Below are positions 10,555 through 19,369 of a DNA stretch of 64,000 nt, in pieces. The notes under the pieces are model-generated. The model saw only the letters and a program-made list of their open reading frames with translations, was not told the DNA's origin and made no database searches. Source of the DNA: Anodontia alba (lineage: Eukaryota; Mollusca; Bivalvia; Lucinida; Lucinidae); the NCBI GenBank assembly GCA_964016985.1, contig OZ024823.1, positions 35,383,687 to 35,447,686 on the forward strand. The letters run 5' to 3'. Position numbers and translations under genes: made by a program. Within the stretch, counting starts at the first letter, position 1; every line of letters starts with the position of its first letter.

Positions 10555-10607
10555 TACTGATCTGATCACCAACAGATCTTGGACTACCAACAAGTCCTGA
10601 ATCAGCA
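10555..10607 (-). ncRNA. two-hairpin module B2 (UGUYGGU loop)
   Basis: Outer stem TACTGAT 10555-10561 with ATCAGCA 10601-10607. Its single non-canonical pair (A10556 with C10606) is U.G in minus-strand RNA. Hairpin 1 is GATC/GATC with loop ACCAACA (10564-10578). Hairpin 2 is GGACT/AGTCC with loop ACCAACA (10581-10597). It is the duplicate of A2. Confidence 0.72.
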
Positions 10608-11152
10608 CAAACTTGCTTCCCTAAAGAGGAGTAAACACATATTTTTTTTTTTTTTTCTAAATTTTAAACAACTGTTTGTTATGAATGTGAAATGCTAGAA
10701 ATGCCCATCCAGTTACCACAAGCCTCAACAAGCATTCAAGCACCACACATCTGTTGTCAAATGTCACACAGGTGCAGATGTGACAAAATGTTGCCCCTCT
10801 CAAATGATTGTGTCCACTGTACTGTACAGGTTTTGTCTGCACTTCGTATGTTAAAAGCCAAAATTACGAAGTTACTGCAAAACAATGAACACAAAGTCAG
10901 AGGCAACGATCAGAAGATTACAATCCAGCATCGCAACTGATACACAGCGATACCAAACCAAAATCCTCTAACCGATTCTGCAGACCTAACTGAGAATTAA
11001 TTTGAAAGATAGAAGATAGAGGGTGGGGACTGACATCAATTAAGCTAATTAAATAAACAATTTTATACAATTAATTCACAATTAATTTTTTTTTTTTAAC
11101 CAAATTTCCCCAAAACTGCAGAAACCTATAAAAATACCCATATAATACAGCT

Positions 11153-11413
11153 TTACCATCTGTATTGCAAAACAGCAGCCTCCTCATCAAGTCCTAAAAT
11201 TTTGGCTTCAAGGTCACACTTTTCTCTTAGAAGTTTATCTATTTTATCCTCTTGCTCTTTTATCAGCAAGTCAACCTTCTCTGCAAACAGTTTGAAGGTG
11301 GCTGCATAATTATCTTCTTGGATTTGAAAATGTTTAATTAAATTTCGTCGTTCTTCTTCTAACTGCTTCAAAGTCTCTTTTAATTGCGAAATTTCTTCTT
11401 TTAATGTACTCAT
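11153..11413 (-). CDS. small coiled-coil ORF in the element A leader
   Basis: 86 codons from ATG at 11413 to a stop at 11153, in element sense, starting about 140 bases downstream of the primer-binding site and 1.1 kb upstream of gag. The product is almost wholly a charged coiled coil. It begins MSTLKEEISQLKETLKQLEE, continues with further heptads through residue ~75, and has no Cys/His cluster, signal peptide or membrane segment. It would be the first ORF met by ribosomes on the genomic RNA. It could be a real accessory protein, a regulatory upstream ORF, or captured host sequence. The well-formed heptads argue against chance. Function unknown. Confidence 0.55.
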   Translation of the reverse strand: MSTLKEEISQLKETLKQLEEERRNLIKHFQIQEDNYAATFKLFAEKVDLLIKEQEDKIDKLLREKCDLEAKILGLDEEAAVLQYRW

Positions 11414-11554
11414 AATTGACTGTCTGTCACAATATTTATTCTTTACACAGAGAACATGAAATCTGATACTTTCACTATGGAAAAAACTTAAATAAATCTG
11501 TAGTTGTTTTTTTTTTTTTTTTTTTTTTTTATTTATTTATTTTTTGAAAACCAA

Positions 11555-11572
11555 ATCCCACTTCTGACACCA
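11555..11572 (-). other. primer-binding site (tRNA-Leu type) of element A
   Basis: Read on the minus strand the 18 bases are TGGTGTCAGAAGTGGGAT. This is complementary to the 3' end of animal tRNA-Leu including CCA, as I know it. It begins six bases after the 3' end of the 5' LTR. It fixes the LTR boundary and the direction of transcription. Confidence 0.88.
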
Positions 11573-12156
11573 AGTTTTTGTTGCGTGAAATGAGGTAACT
11601 TGACGGATTTACTAAACAAAGTTTGTCAGGATGACACCACCAGATTGTCGTTTGCAAATATTCAGTGAGGCTACCCAATCTGGAAAGTAGACTTCACAAA
11701 AACAAAACTAAACTCAACAGGAATTCCTTTAAAACAAAGACTGTTTTAAATTGTAACTTTTTATCTAAAACTATGCTTTACAAATGGTTACAATAAGCAT
11801 GCAAAGATAATGAAAAGAAAACAAAACAAAAATGACACATAAGAGAAATACAAGTGGCTAACTTAACCAATGCCAGTCTTTGCCAGTAAACTAAACAGAA
11901 AGTCTGGGCAAAATTAAAATTTGGCACTAAGGGGTCTACGCTAAAAGGCACTAAAACTTAAACAACATGCAGGATTCAGAGCCAAACTAATGGTAAAAGG
12001 AAGGGGTGAAAAGTTAGAAAGATAGTCTGGAACTGTTTTGCTTTATTTATCTTGAACACACTCCAGAGCACTTCGAATATTCAAGAACTCCCTATTTGTT
12101 TGACGATCAATAAAAATTTAAAGAGAGAAAAAAAAAGGCAAATTTAGGAAACTGTC

Positions 12157-12254
12157 TGATCATTCAGTAGACTCAAGCCAGGGTGCAACCGACATGCACT
12201 TTGGAGTGAAACCAACATTCACGCCTCATAATCCCAGTGAGAGGACTGAATGAT
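12157..12254 (-). ncRNA. two-hairpin module C1 (UGUYGGU loop)
   Basis: Outer stem GATCATTCAGT 12157-12167 with ACTGAATGATC 12244-12254, 11 perfect pairs. Hairpin 1 is GTGCA/TGCAC with loop ACCGACA (12182-12198). Hairpin 2 is GTGAA/TTCAC with loop ACCAACA (12205-12221). It is in the 3' third of the 5' LTR. Confidence 0.8.
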
Positions 12255-12356
12255 CTGTAAATATCAAAGAATTTTCTACACTTTCCGAAAGTCACAGAAA
12301 ATTGAACTTCTGGGGGAAATGCTAAAAAATAGGGAAACAAACAAAAAAAAATGTCT

Positions 12357-12454
12357 AATTATTCAGTAAACTCAAGCCAGGGTGCAACCGACATGCACTT
12401 TGGAGTGAAACCAACATTCACGCCTCATAATCCCAGTGAGAAAACTGAATAATT
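12357..12454 (-). ncRNA. two-hairpin module C2 (UGUYGGU loop)
   Basis: Outer stem AATTATTCAGT 12357-12367 with ACTGAATAATT 12444-12454. Compared with C1 two outer-stem positions change on both strands, so pairing is kept. The hairpins have the same sequence as in C1, 200 bases further on. Confidence 0.8.
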
Positions 12455-12703
12455 GTGTTTCGTTATTCTCTTTTTTCTTATTAATCAAAAATGGGATGCA
12501 GATAAACTGTGACCTGGAATGCAGCTCTGTCAAGAGAAATAAGAAATTTGCTGTCCTTAAATGCTTGATCTCTGACAAAATAAGATTTTACCCATACTGA
12601 GGAAAGAGAAAGGAAAAATAAGAATAAAATTCTCAGCTGTTAATAATTTATAGCAAACTGACAAAACTGAAATTTCAAACATTAGTCTCTTACATTTTTG
12701 GGG

Positions 12704-12800
12704 ATTGTTCAGTAAATTCATTCATGTAGTGCAACCAACATGCACTATGGAGTGAAACCAACATTCACGCCTCAGTCTCTGGCTGAACAAACTGAACAAT
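12704..12800 (-). ncRNA. two-hairpin module C3 (UGUYGGU loop)
   Basis: Outer stem ATTGTTCAGT 12704-12713 with ACTGAACAAT 12791-12800, with a third compensatory change relative to C2. Hairpin 1 extends to 7 bp (TAGTGCA/TGCACTA) around loop ACCAACA (12727-12747). Hairpin 2 is GTGAA/TTCAC with loop ACCAACA (12752-12768). Confidence 0.8.
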
Positions 12801-13021
12801 TTTATAACCCCTCTAAAAGATGTGATGCTAATAGTTTCCTCAAGTATAGGCTACAAATTTTGTGCATCATCAATACTATATAAAATCCCAAGCAATTGTT
12901 TTAGTATACCCCTTTATATACTTAACTAGAAATAAACAACAATAATAATAAAATCCGAGCTGTTCATGAACAGATTCTACAATATCAGAATATTTCACAA
13001 CTGAATACAACACTTTAGCCT

Positions 13022-13117
13022 ACTGTTCAGTAAATTCAAATCCAGGTGCAACCAACATGCACTTTGGAGTGAAACCAACATTCACGCCTCATATTCCGGC
13101 TGAACAAACTGAACAAT
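13022..13117 (-). ncRNA. two-hairpin module C4 (UGUYGGU loop)
   Basis: Outer stem ACTGTTCAGT 13022-13031 with ACTGAACAAT 13108-13117. The one imperfect pair (C13023 with A13116) is G.U in minus-strand RNA. Hairpins GTGCA/TGCAC (13046-13062) and GTGAA/TTCAC (13069-13085) both have loop ACCAACA. Confidence 0.8.
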
Positions 13118-13161
13118 ATTTAATGTCTGTTCAAAATATCAGTCAACCTATATATTAACTC

Positions 13162-13250
13162 GACACAGTATGCACACAAGGCTTTCCATGAAACCAACAT
13201 TCACAGTGCTTCACAACATTCACATGTCAAGTGAAACAACAAGCAGTGTC
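13162..13250 (-). ncRNA. degenerate fifth LTR module
   Basis: One hairpin TGAA/TTCA with loop ACCAACA at 13189-13203 lies within a weak GACAC/GTGTC outer pair (13162-13166 with 13246-13250). The partner hairpin is not recognisable. It is probably a decayed copy. Confidence 0.35.
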
Positions 13251-15034
13251 CATACATGCATGTACTTTTCAAATACTACAAAATAATTAAGTAAATATTT
13301 TCCCAAAATAGTTCTAAGATATTTTCTAATGTATTTATACAAGAATTCAGCTCAGTATTAATTTTATAAAATTATTTAAAATTAATTTAGCTTATTAAAT
13401 TCCAGAATAAGTAAATATCTTACTTTGATTCCAATTTCCAAAGCCAAAAATAAAAATTAATTAAAAATTATATCAGAATGAAGAGCTGTAGTTTTAGTGG
13501 TAACAGTTAGGAAGCTGGGAGCAGAATGGCAAAAACTGGCAATGAATCTGTATATAAAGAGCAGAAATTCCTAAGCAATCACATGACATTGGTCATTTTA
13601 CAAATAAGGGAATTGCATAAGACTTTAGACCAGTCCATTTTTCAGAGGTGTGTTATCCTCACTGTCACTGACAAGTCTTGAAGTTAAAAACGTTTACTTA
13701 TATTAAAAATATCGAGAATAGTTTCCAATGGCTGGACTACGCAATTACCCAATCAAGTAAAAAGACATTTATTTCCTTCTGCATTAAATATTTACTGCTC
13801 TGAAACTCTGTGCAACCCTTTGTTTTTAATTAATATTAATCAGCCCACTAAATTTAAAACATTACCAACAGTCTATTAATAACATAGAAAATGAAATATT
13901 TATTAACTGTCTAGTAGAAAGACATTGCAAACCAGCACCATATTTGCATTTTACTATTTAAAAATTAAGTTTTCTACCTAGCTAACAATGCAGTAGCAGC
14001 TCATAAAATCAAATTTTCCCATGCACTATTTTTTCCTTAAATCTGAGAAACCTGGAGATTCCTACACTTAGCTCATTAATATTCATAAGCTGTCTGTTAA
14101 TTTTGGGATGTTGCCATTTTTTTGGAATTATTTTGCTAAATATTTTGGAATTAAGGTATTAGCCTTCATAATTTCAGTTTGTATATTAATTGTTTCACTA
14201 CATCTGAATCTGTTATAAAAGTTTTGCAACAGCCAGTTTCTTGAAAAACTTTATTTGTTCTCAAAGTTCCCAGATAGAAAGGAATCTGGGTCAATTTATA
14301 GCCTATAAATAGATTCTGCTAATGTAAAAACAAATCTTATAATTTGTCAAAAAACAGTATATACTGCATGAAATCACTTAAAATAGATCTTTAATTTCCA
14401 ATTTTCAATCAGTTCAGCACTCAAACACTTATGAAAAAATTCAGAAAATCAATATATTGATTTTGCTATCCTAAAGTCAAGGTCAGGTCAGTGCAGAGAA
14501 TCATGAATGAAATTCCTTCTACACAATTGGTTCTAAAAATAGATACACCATTACTATACACTAAACCTTTGGAATGATGCTGGTATTACAGTGCACACAA
14601 CTCTTTATCATTCAGGTCAATTTATGTACATGTACCTATAACTCCAAGATCATGAGAAAAATTGCACTTTAATCTGGGATTCCTGGATAAGAAAACCAGC
14701 TTGCATTCACATAGATACTTTTGTCACAAACTACTAATTCACTAATACTAAACAAATAATAAAACAGTACAATAGTCCTGAGCCTGCTAAAGTTTGATGT
14801 CCACTGACAGTGACATTTTAGACACTTTTTTCAAACCTACAACAGGAAAACTAACTGCTAGGTCTTTATTGAATTATCTTTCTTTATAATCATCAATGTG
14901 GAAAAAAAAAAAATAAATAAAATAATAATAATCATAAACAACAAAACAAATTAACCTAACAGGCTCGTGGCATAACGAATAATCGGTGACAGATAGACCA
15001 CAAAATGATCACATTAAAATTCAGGTCCACAACA

Positions 15035-16440
15035 GTGTGTTGTTTTCGTTTTGCTAAAGTGTCCTGATTGTATTTTGCTTAGCGTCTTGTTACCTCATTT
15101 GCATACCAATTTTCATATGGGATGGCCATCATGCCCATACATGTATATGGTAAAAACAAACTTAAATATCCTTCTCCAGAACCAAGAAAGTTTTGAGGCT
15201 GAATCTTAGTATACAGCATCGAGAACTCAACATCTACCAAGTTTGTTCAAATAATGAACATAGGTTGATCTTTGATCTTTTTACTGCAAGGTCAAATTCG
15301 CGTCCCCAGTTACATTTGTATGGAGAAAATGTTGAAAAGTTATTTTTTTTCAAAATGTATGAAAGACTTATGGCTGAAACTTACAATGGATGGTTAGAGA
15401 AGTAAAACGTTGTGGCTACAATCAAAATTTTGTCTCCGGGGAGTTATCTGCCCTTGCCCCTGGGCTATATGCGTCTATAAAATCGAGTTATCTTTAGTCT
15501 TCTTCTCTGAAACTGCTCGACCAATTTTTACCAGATTGCTTTTGGGGCCTTCTGTCAAAGGGGTATTTGACGGCAATTTGTTCAAACAGTTCTGCCCCAT
15601 TCAGCAAGATGGCTGTAATGCCCATATATGGTAAAATGTCTTCTTCTCTGAAATCGTTTGGCCAGTTTTCACTAGATTTCGTATGGTGCCTTATGTCGAA
15701 GGGGCATTGACTGTTTGTTCAAATGGTTCCGCACCTTTGAACAAGATGGCCACCATGCCCATATATGGTAAAATACTTAAAAATCTTCTTCTCCAGAACC
15801 AAGAAAGCTTTGAGGTTTAATCTTGGTAGATGGCATTGGGGACTTAACGTCTACCAAGTTTGTTCATATGATGATTCTAGTATGATCTTTGACCTTTCAC
15901 CGCAAGATAAGATTTGCGTCCCTATACATTTTTATGGGGAAAATGTGGTAAAATAATTTTCTAAAAATGTATTAAAGACTAATGGATGAAACTTACAATG
16001 TACGATTAAAGTAGTAAAACTGTTTAGTTACAATCAAAGGTTTGTCCCCCGGGGGTAATCTGGCCTGGCCCCAGAGTTTTATACATGTTTAAAATTGTGT
16101 AATCTTTAGTCTTCTTCTCTGAAATCGCTTGACTAATTTTCATCAGATTGCTTAGAGGCGTATTGACGGCAATTTGTTCAAACAGTTCTGCGCCATTCAA
16201 CAAGATGGCTATTATGCCCATATATGGTAAAAGAAACACTTAAAAGCTTCTTCTCCAAAACCAAGATAGCTTTTTGGCTGAATCTTCGTATACAGCATCA
16301 GGGACTGAAGGTCTACCAAGTTTGTTCAAAGGATGATCATAGGATGACCTTTGACCTTTTTATGACTGTCAAATTTGTGTCCTAGCTGCTGTGGAATATT
16401 GCAATGCATCCGCAGATATGTTGTAATGGCTGTTTTACTC
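15035..16440. repeat. diverged tandem repeat block
   Basis: Two interleaved motifs recur. One begins near 15175, 15790 and 16250 (ccaagaaagYtttgaggct... ctaccaagtttgttca). The other begins near 15495, 15640 and 16110 (cttcttctctgaaa...). Each unit ends with a copy of gcccatatatggtaaaa. Short ORFs here are stop-to-stop chance frames. I see no exon. Confidence 0.65.
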
Positions 16441-16591
16441 AGGTGAGTGAATCGTGGCCCATTGGCTGCTTGTTTCTTGAGCTATTGGAAAAATTACCTA
16501 GGGTATTAAAAACGAGATCGATTCAGCCAAGGTAAACGAGCCATCGGTGTTCAAGTCATTGAAATTTTACTGTATTTTGGAATTTTTATTA

Positions 16592-17000
16592 TAGGGATCA
16601 AACATGTTTTTTCATGCATTAACACTCGCCAGGTCCCGTGGGAGGTGTTGAAAACCGCGGCCTCCCAAGGGACCTGGCGATTGTGAATGCATTGAAAAAC
16701 CATGTTCGATCGCTATTATTGCATCAAAAATGAAAACATTTGCTACATTTCGCGTTACTTCTTGCACTATTTTGTTTCGCCTTTTCATGTCTCGCGAACG
16801 TAATTTCCACGGAGTATGCTCGTTTTAGGGCCGGGCAGTATACATCTCGTAACGGCAGCAAATCTGTGGCCCCGGTACGATCATATTGAAAGTTGCGTAG
16901 CCATGCATTAACAGCGCGTGAATTGCCTTGTTAATACACGGCTTTTCGCCGGTTAATGCCCGGCTCTTAATAACGTGCGCACTGCTTTTTATGCAATAAT
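16592..17000 (+). mobile_element. palindromic MITE, copy 1 (inverted relative to 49206-49642)
   Basis: The core is foldback: cgccaggtcccgtgggaggt is mirrored by the downstream ctcccaagggacctggcg. The same ~410-base unit occurs in opposite orientation at 49206-49642. There is no ORF. Its right end lies only about 24 bases from the 3' splice site of exon 1. Confidence 0.75.
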
Positions 17001-17024
17001 AGATGTTATATTTCGTATCTCCAG

Positions 17025-17219
17025 ACCTGTGATGATGATCCCGATAAGGCTGTACACAGTTTGCCGCCGAGCCTGGTTGTCAAAGACTCAGGAATACCCA
17101 ATGCCGGTCTTGGCGTGTGGTCTGAGAAGGAATTTCCATCACGTGTAATGTTTGGCCCATATGGTGGGGAAGTTGTACAAATCCAGGGCCGATCCAAAAG
17201 CACTGGTTATGCTTGGCAG
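17025..17219 (+). CDS. exon 1 in window: N-terminal half of PRDM9-type PR/SET domain
   Basis: A 65-codon exon with acceptor tatctccag and donor cag/gtacag, phase 0 at both ends. It encodes ...LPPSLVVKDSGIPNAGLG, VWSEKEF, FGPYGGEV and ends GYAWQ. These match the first strands of the PR/SET domain of PRDM9 and PRDM7 (SGIPxAGLGVW, FGPYxG). The PR/SET fold transfers methyl groups from S-adenosylmethionine to histone lysine, H3K4/K36 in PRDM9. TTG 17061 is not a start: the frame is open back to the splice acceptor. Earlier exons, which in PRDM9 encode KRAB and SSXRD, must be outside the window or are absent. Confidence 0.85.
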
Positions 17220-17344
17220 GTACAGTGTTTCTTAAATTATGTTGTTGTTTTATATTATATACAGTGTTGCACCTTTCAAATAGTTAAGCGTCATACAATT
17301 GATCTGAAAGAATGGATCAGTTGAGATTTTGATTTAATTCAGGT

Positions 17345-17530
17345 CCGTATCACACAGTCTTAACTCTTAGCACTCTGGGTAAAATTTTCAACAGGTGGAA
17401 ACAGGATTTGGCATTTCAGTGGAGACAATTTGTATGCAATGTCAAATTCTGTTTTCTGGGAAAAATAAGTAAAATATCACCACCAATGTGTTGTCTGCTG
17501 AATTAGCCCAGAGAGTGATAAAGGTTAAAG
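17345..17530 (+). mobile_element. foldback MITE (same family as 61435-61635)
   Basis: It starts taactcttagcactctggg and ends cccagagagtgataaaggtta, an imperfect terminal inverted repeat around an AT-rich hairpin. A related copy lies at 61435-61635. It is non-coding and in intron 1. Confidence 0.55.
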
Positions 17531-17874
17531 GAGGCCTGTCATAAAGTTGAAGCGACATGCGCGTAATGTTTCCGCATATCATTTAACTGCTCCAAGCTCC
17601 ATTTAGCGACATATTCAAATTAATATATAGATCCTTATTAATGAAATGAAATGAAAATGCTGTTCAAAATTGTAGCATTCTAAATATTTTCCGAGAAACT
17701 AAGGCTTGACATTTCATGCAAATCATCTCAATAGCAAGGCAGACAATTAGCATGAAATGTCAGACCATATTTCCTCGGAAAAAAAAAGATTATATTCCAG
17801 AATATCGTCTGCTGCTGTTATTAAAGACGTTTTAAAGGTTAATTTTCAAGGTATATAATAACGACATTAGTATT
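17531..17874. other. intron 1 sequence with a foldback
   Basis: Contains a palindromic stretch near 17660-17800, with gacatttcatgcaaat mirrored by attagcatgaaatgtc. No coding signal is visible. Confidence 0.4.
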
Positions 17875-18150
17875 CATTACGAAAACACACCTAATCAAAT
17901 ATATCGAAAATTTCAGTTCCAAAAACTGAAAATTTTTCGATAAAAACTGATATTTTTTATATTTCTGCTCAAAACATAGATTGTGGGTACTCGTTAGAAC
18001 CGCCTCAGTGAGACGGTTCTAACGAGTGGCCACAGTCTATGTTTTCGAGCATAAATAAGAAAAATAATGTATACCCCTGTAAACCCCAATTTAACTATAT
18101 AAAAGTGAAGTTTAAGGGGGTCATATTTATATAGGCATGTTTTCGTGATG
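17875..18150 (+). mobile_element. MITE family 1 (CATYACGAAAACAY ends), copy 1
   Basis: A 276-base element with inverted ends cattacgaaaacac and tgttttcgtgatg. A central hairpin is built on gggtactcgttagaaccgcc. Related copies lie at 26405-26677, 52053-52330 and 53227-53505, with shortened relatives near 56790-56905, 57645-57750 and 63890-63990. Confidence 0.85.
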
Positions 18151-18497
18151 CTTGTTCATGATCCTTTATTCTGGGAATATCTTGACGTGATTCAGAGTGT
18201 TAGGTCCCGTTACTATAGTAATAATGTGTATATATTCCTCCAGGCGTTCTTCCGCTGTCTATCCTACAGTATGTTTAGCTGCCTTATGACTGCATATATT
18301 TGACAGCCAAAGAAGGGCGGTAACTCCCCCTGACCCATCTGTGACCCACTTGTGACGCCATGTACATTCCCTGCATAAATTATGATTTAAATATTGGCCA
18401 TCTTTAAAATCAACTCATTTGTGAATGTATTTGTCCAATTTATTGAAAGTTTTTCATGGTAAATTGTGTATCAAGTTTGAAATAGTGTTTCTGAATG

Positions 18498-18580
18498 TGT
18501 TTATTATTATTATAATTATGATCATTTATATTATTATTATTATTATTATTATTGTATTTATTATTAGAATTATTATTGGG
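18498..18580. repeat. ATT microsatellite
   Basis: Interrupted runs of tta/att. The predicted Ile-rich peptide here is an artefact of the repeat. Confidence 0.85.
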
Positions 18581-18744
18581 TCAATTGTTTACAATGGAGC
18601 CATAGTACACAAATGCCAAAACTTCCTTAAGGTAGTTGTCCACGTGTGATTATCATTGACCAATGTAATCAAATCACGCGTTAGATGAAATCCAGGTAAC
18701 GGTTATTTACAGCCGCGCTGTTCTTGTCACTGTTGATTGAGGGT

Positions 18745-18972
18745 TATCTGTAAAATCTGGACTTGGACATTTGGAACATGATTAGCTGTAAAATCTGGAC
18801 TTGGACATTTGGAATATGATTAGCTGTAAAATCTGGACTTGGACATTTGGAACATGATTAGCTGTAATATCTGGACTTGGACATTTGGAACATGATTAGC
18901 TGTAAAATCTTGACTTGGACATTTGGAACATGATTAGCTGTAAAATCTGGACTGGGACATTTGGGACATTGG
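18745..18972 (+). repeat. 38-bp tandem repeat, about six copies
   Basis: The unit attagctgtaaaatctggac followed by ttggacatttggaacatg repeats six times with few changes. There are no spacers, so it is not a CRISPR-like array. It lies in intron 1. Confidence 0.9.
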
Positions 18973-19369
18973 CAAACAATGCAGACCCAGAGCCATTTTC
19001 CAGCCTACACTCAGAGACAATCGACCCACAAGTGCTATCAGTGCTTTGATTATTATTTATTTGTATTATTAATCAGAATTCTAATGTTTTGGTGTTGACA
19101 AAATATTACTGGAATTGGATTCTTTATATGGGCATGGACAGCGTTGCAGAAGGCAACGCTGACGCCGGCGAACGACGGCAGCAGGTAACGTTGGCCTGCA
19201 CGACTGTAGTTAACACGCATGAAACTCGCCACTGTATCCTGCCCATGTCTCTCTCAGCTGATCCGTGCCAAAGTTACCAATCTCGCAAGTAGAAAACTGG
19301 CGAGAAACAAATATTTTCTTAAAATGTTTTTTTTTCTTACAATAATGATAAAATGAGAAAAAAAAATGA

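Larger units (their letters stand above)
10029..11554 (-). other. 5' leader of element A between PBS and gag
   Basis: About 1.5 kb of untranslated leader in element sense. It holds a small coiled-coil ORF (11153-11413) and a roughly 260-bp tandem duplication (10170-10380 and 10430-10640). Each duplicated half carries two structured two-hairpin modules with ACCRACA loops, listed separately. The stretch 10650-11150 shows nothing further that I can support. Confidence 0.75.
11579..15034 (-). mobile_element. 5' LTR of element A (about 3.46 kb)
   Basis: In element sense it starts TGTTGTGG at 15034 and ends CGCAACA at 11579, giving the expected TG...CA ends and a 5-base inverted TGTTG/CAACA. The primer-binding site follows after six bases. 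The first 539 bases match the 3' LTR at 1-539 with three differences. About 3456 bp is very long for a Ty3/gypsy LTR. It carries four structured two-hairpin modules (12157-13117) and an AATAAA in element sense near 14250. The region 13260-14495 is AT-rich with no ORF. The target-site duplication cannot be checked because the left flank is outside the window. Confidence 0.85.

Noticed and set aside
10657..10940. Overlapping short ORFs on both strands in the element A leader
   Set aside because: Composition is not protein-like and no motif is present. One frame is only open by chance in AT-rich sequence.
12157..13117. Hammerhead or other self-cleaving ribozyme in the LTR modules
   Set aside because: The CUGANGA and GAAA core elements needed for a hammerhead are not arranged around the stems on either strand.
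10176..13117. T-box-like pairing of the UGUYGGU loop with the tRNA CCA end
   Set aside because: GGU could pair with ACC, but loops with C at the variable position break a UGGU-ACCA match, and T-boxes are bacterial.
18745..18972. CRISPR-like array
   Set aside because: The 38-bp units are directly adjacent with no unique spacers, and the genome is eukaryotic.
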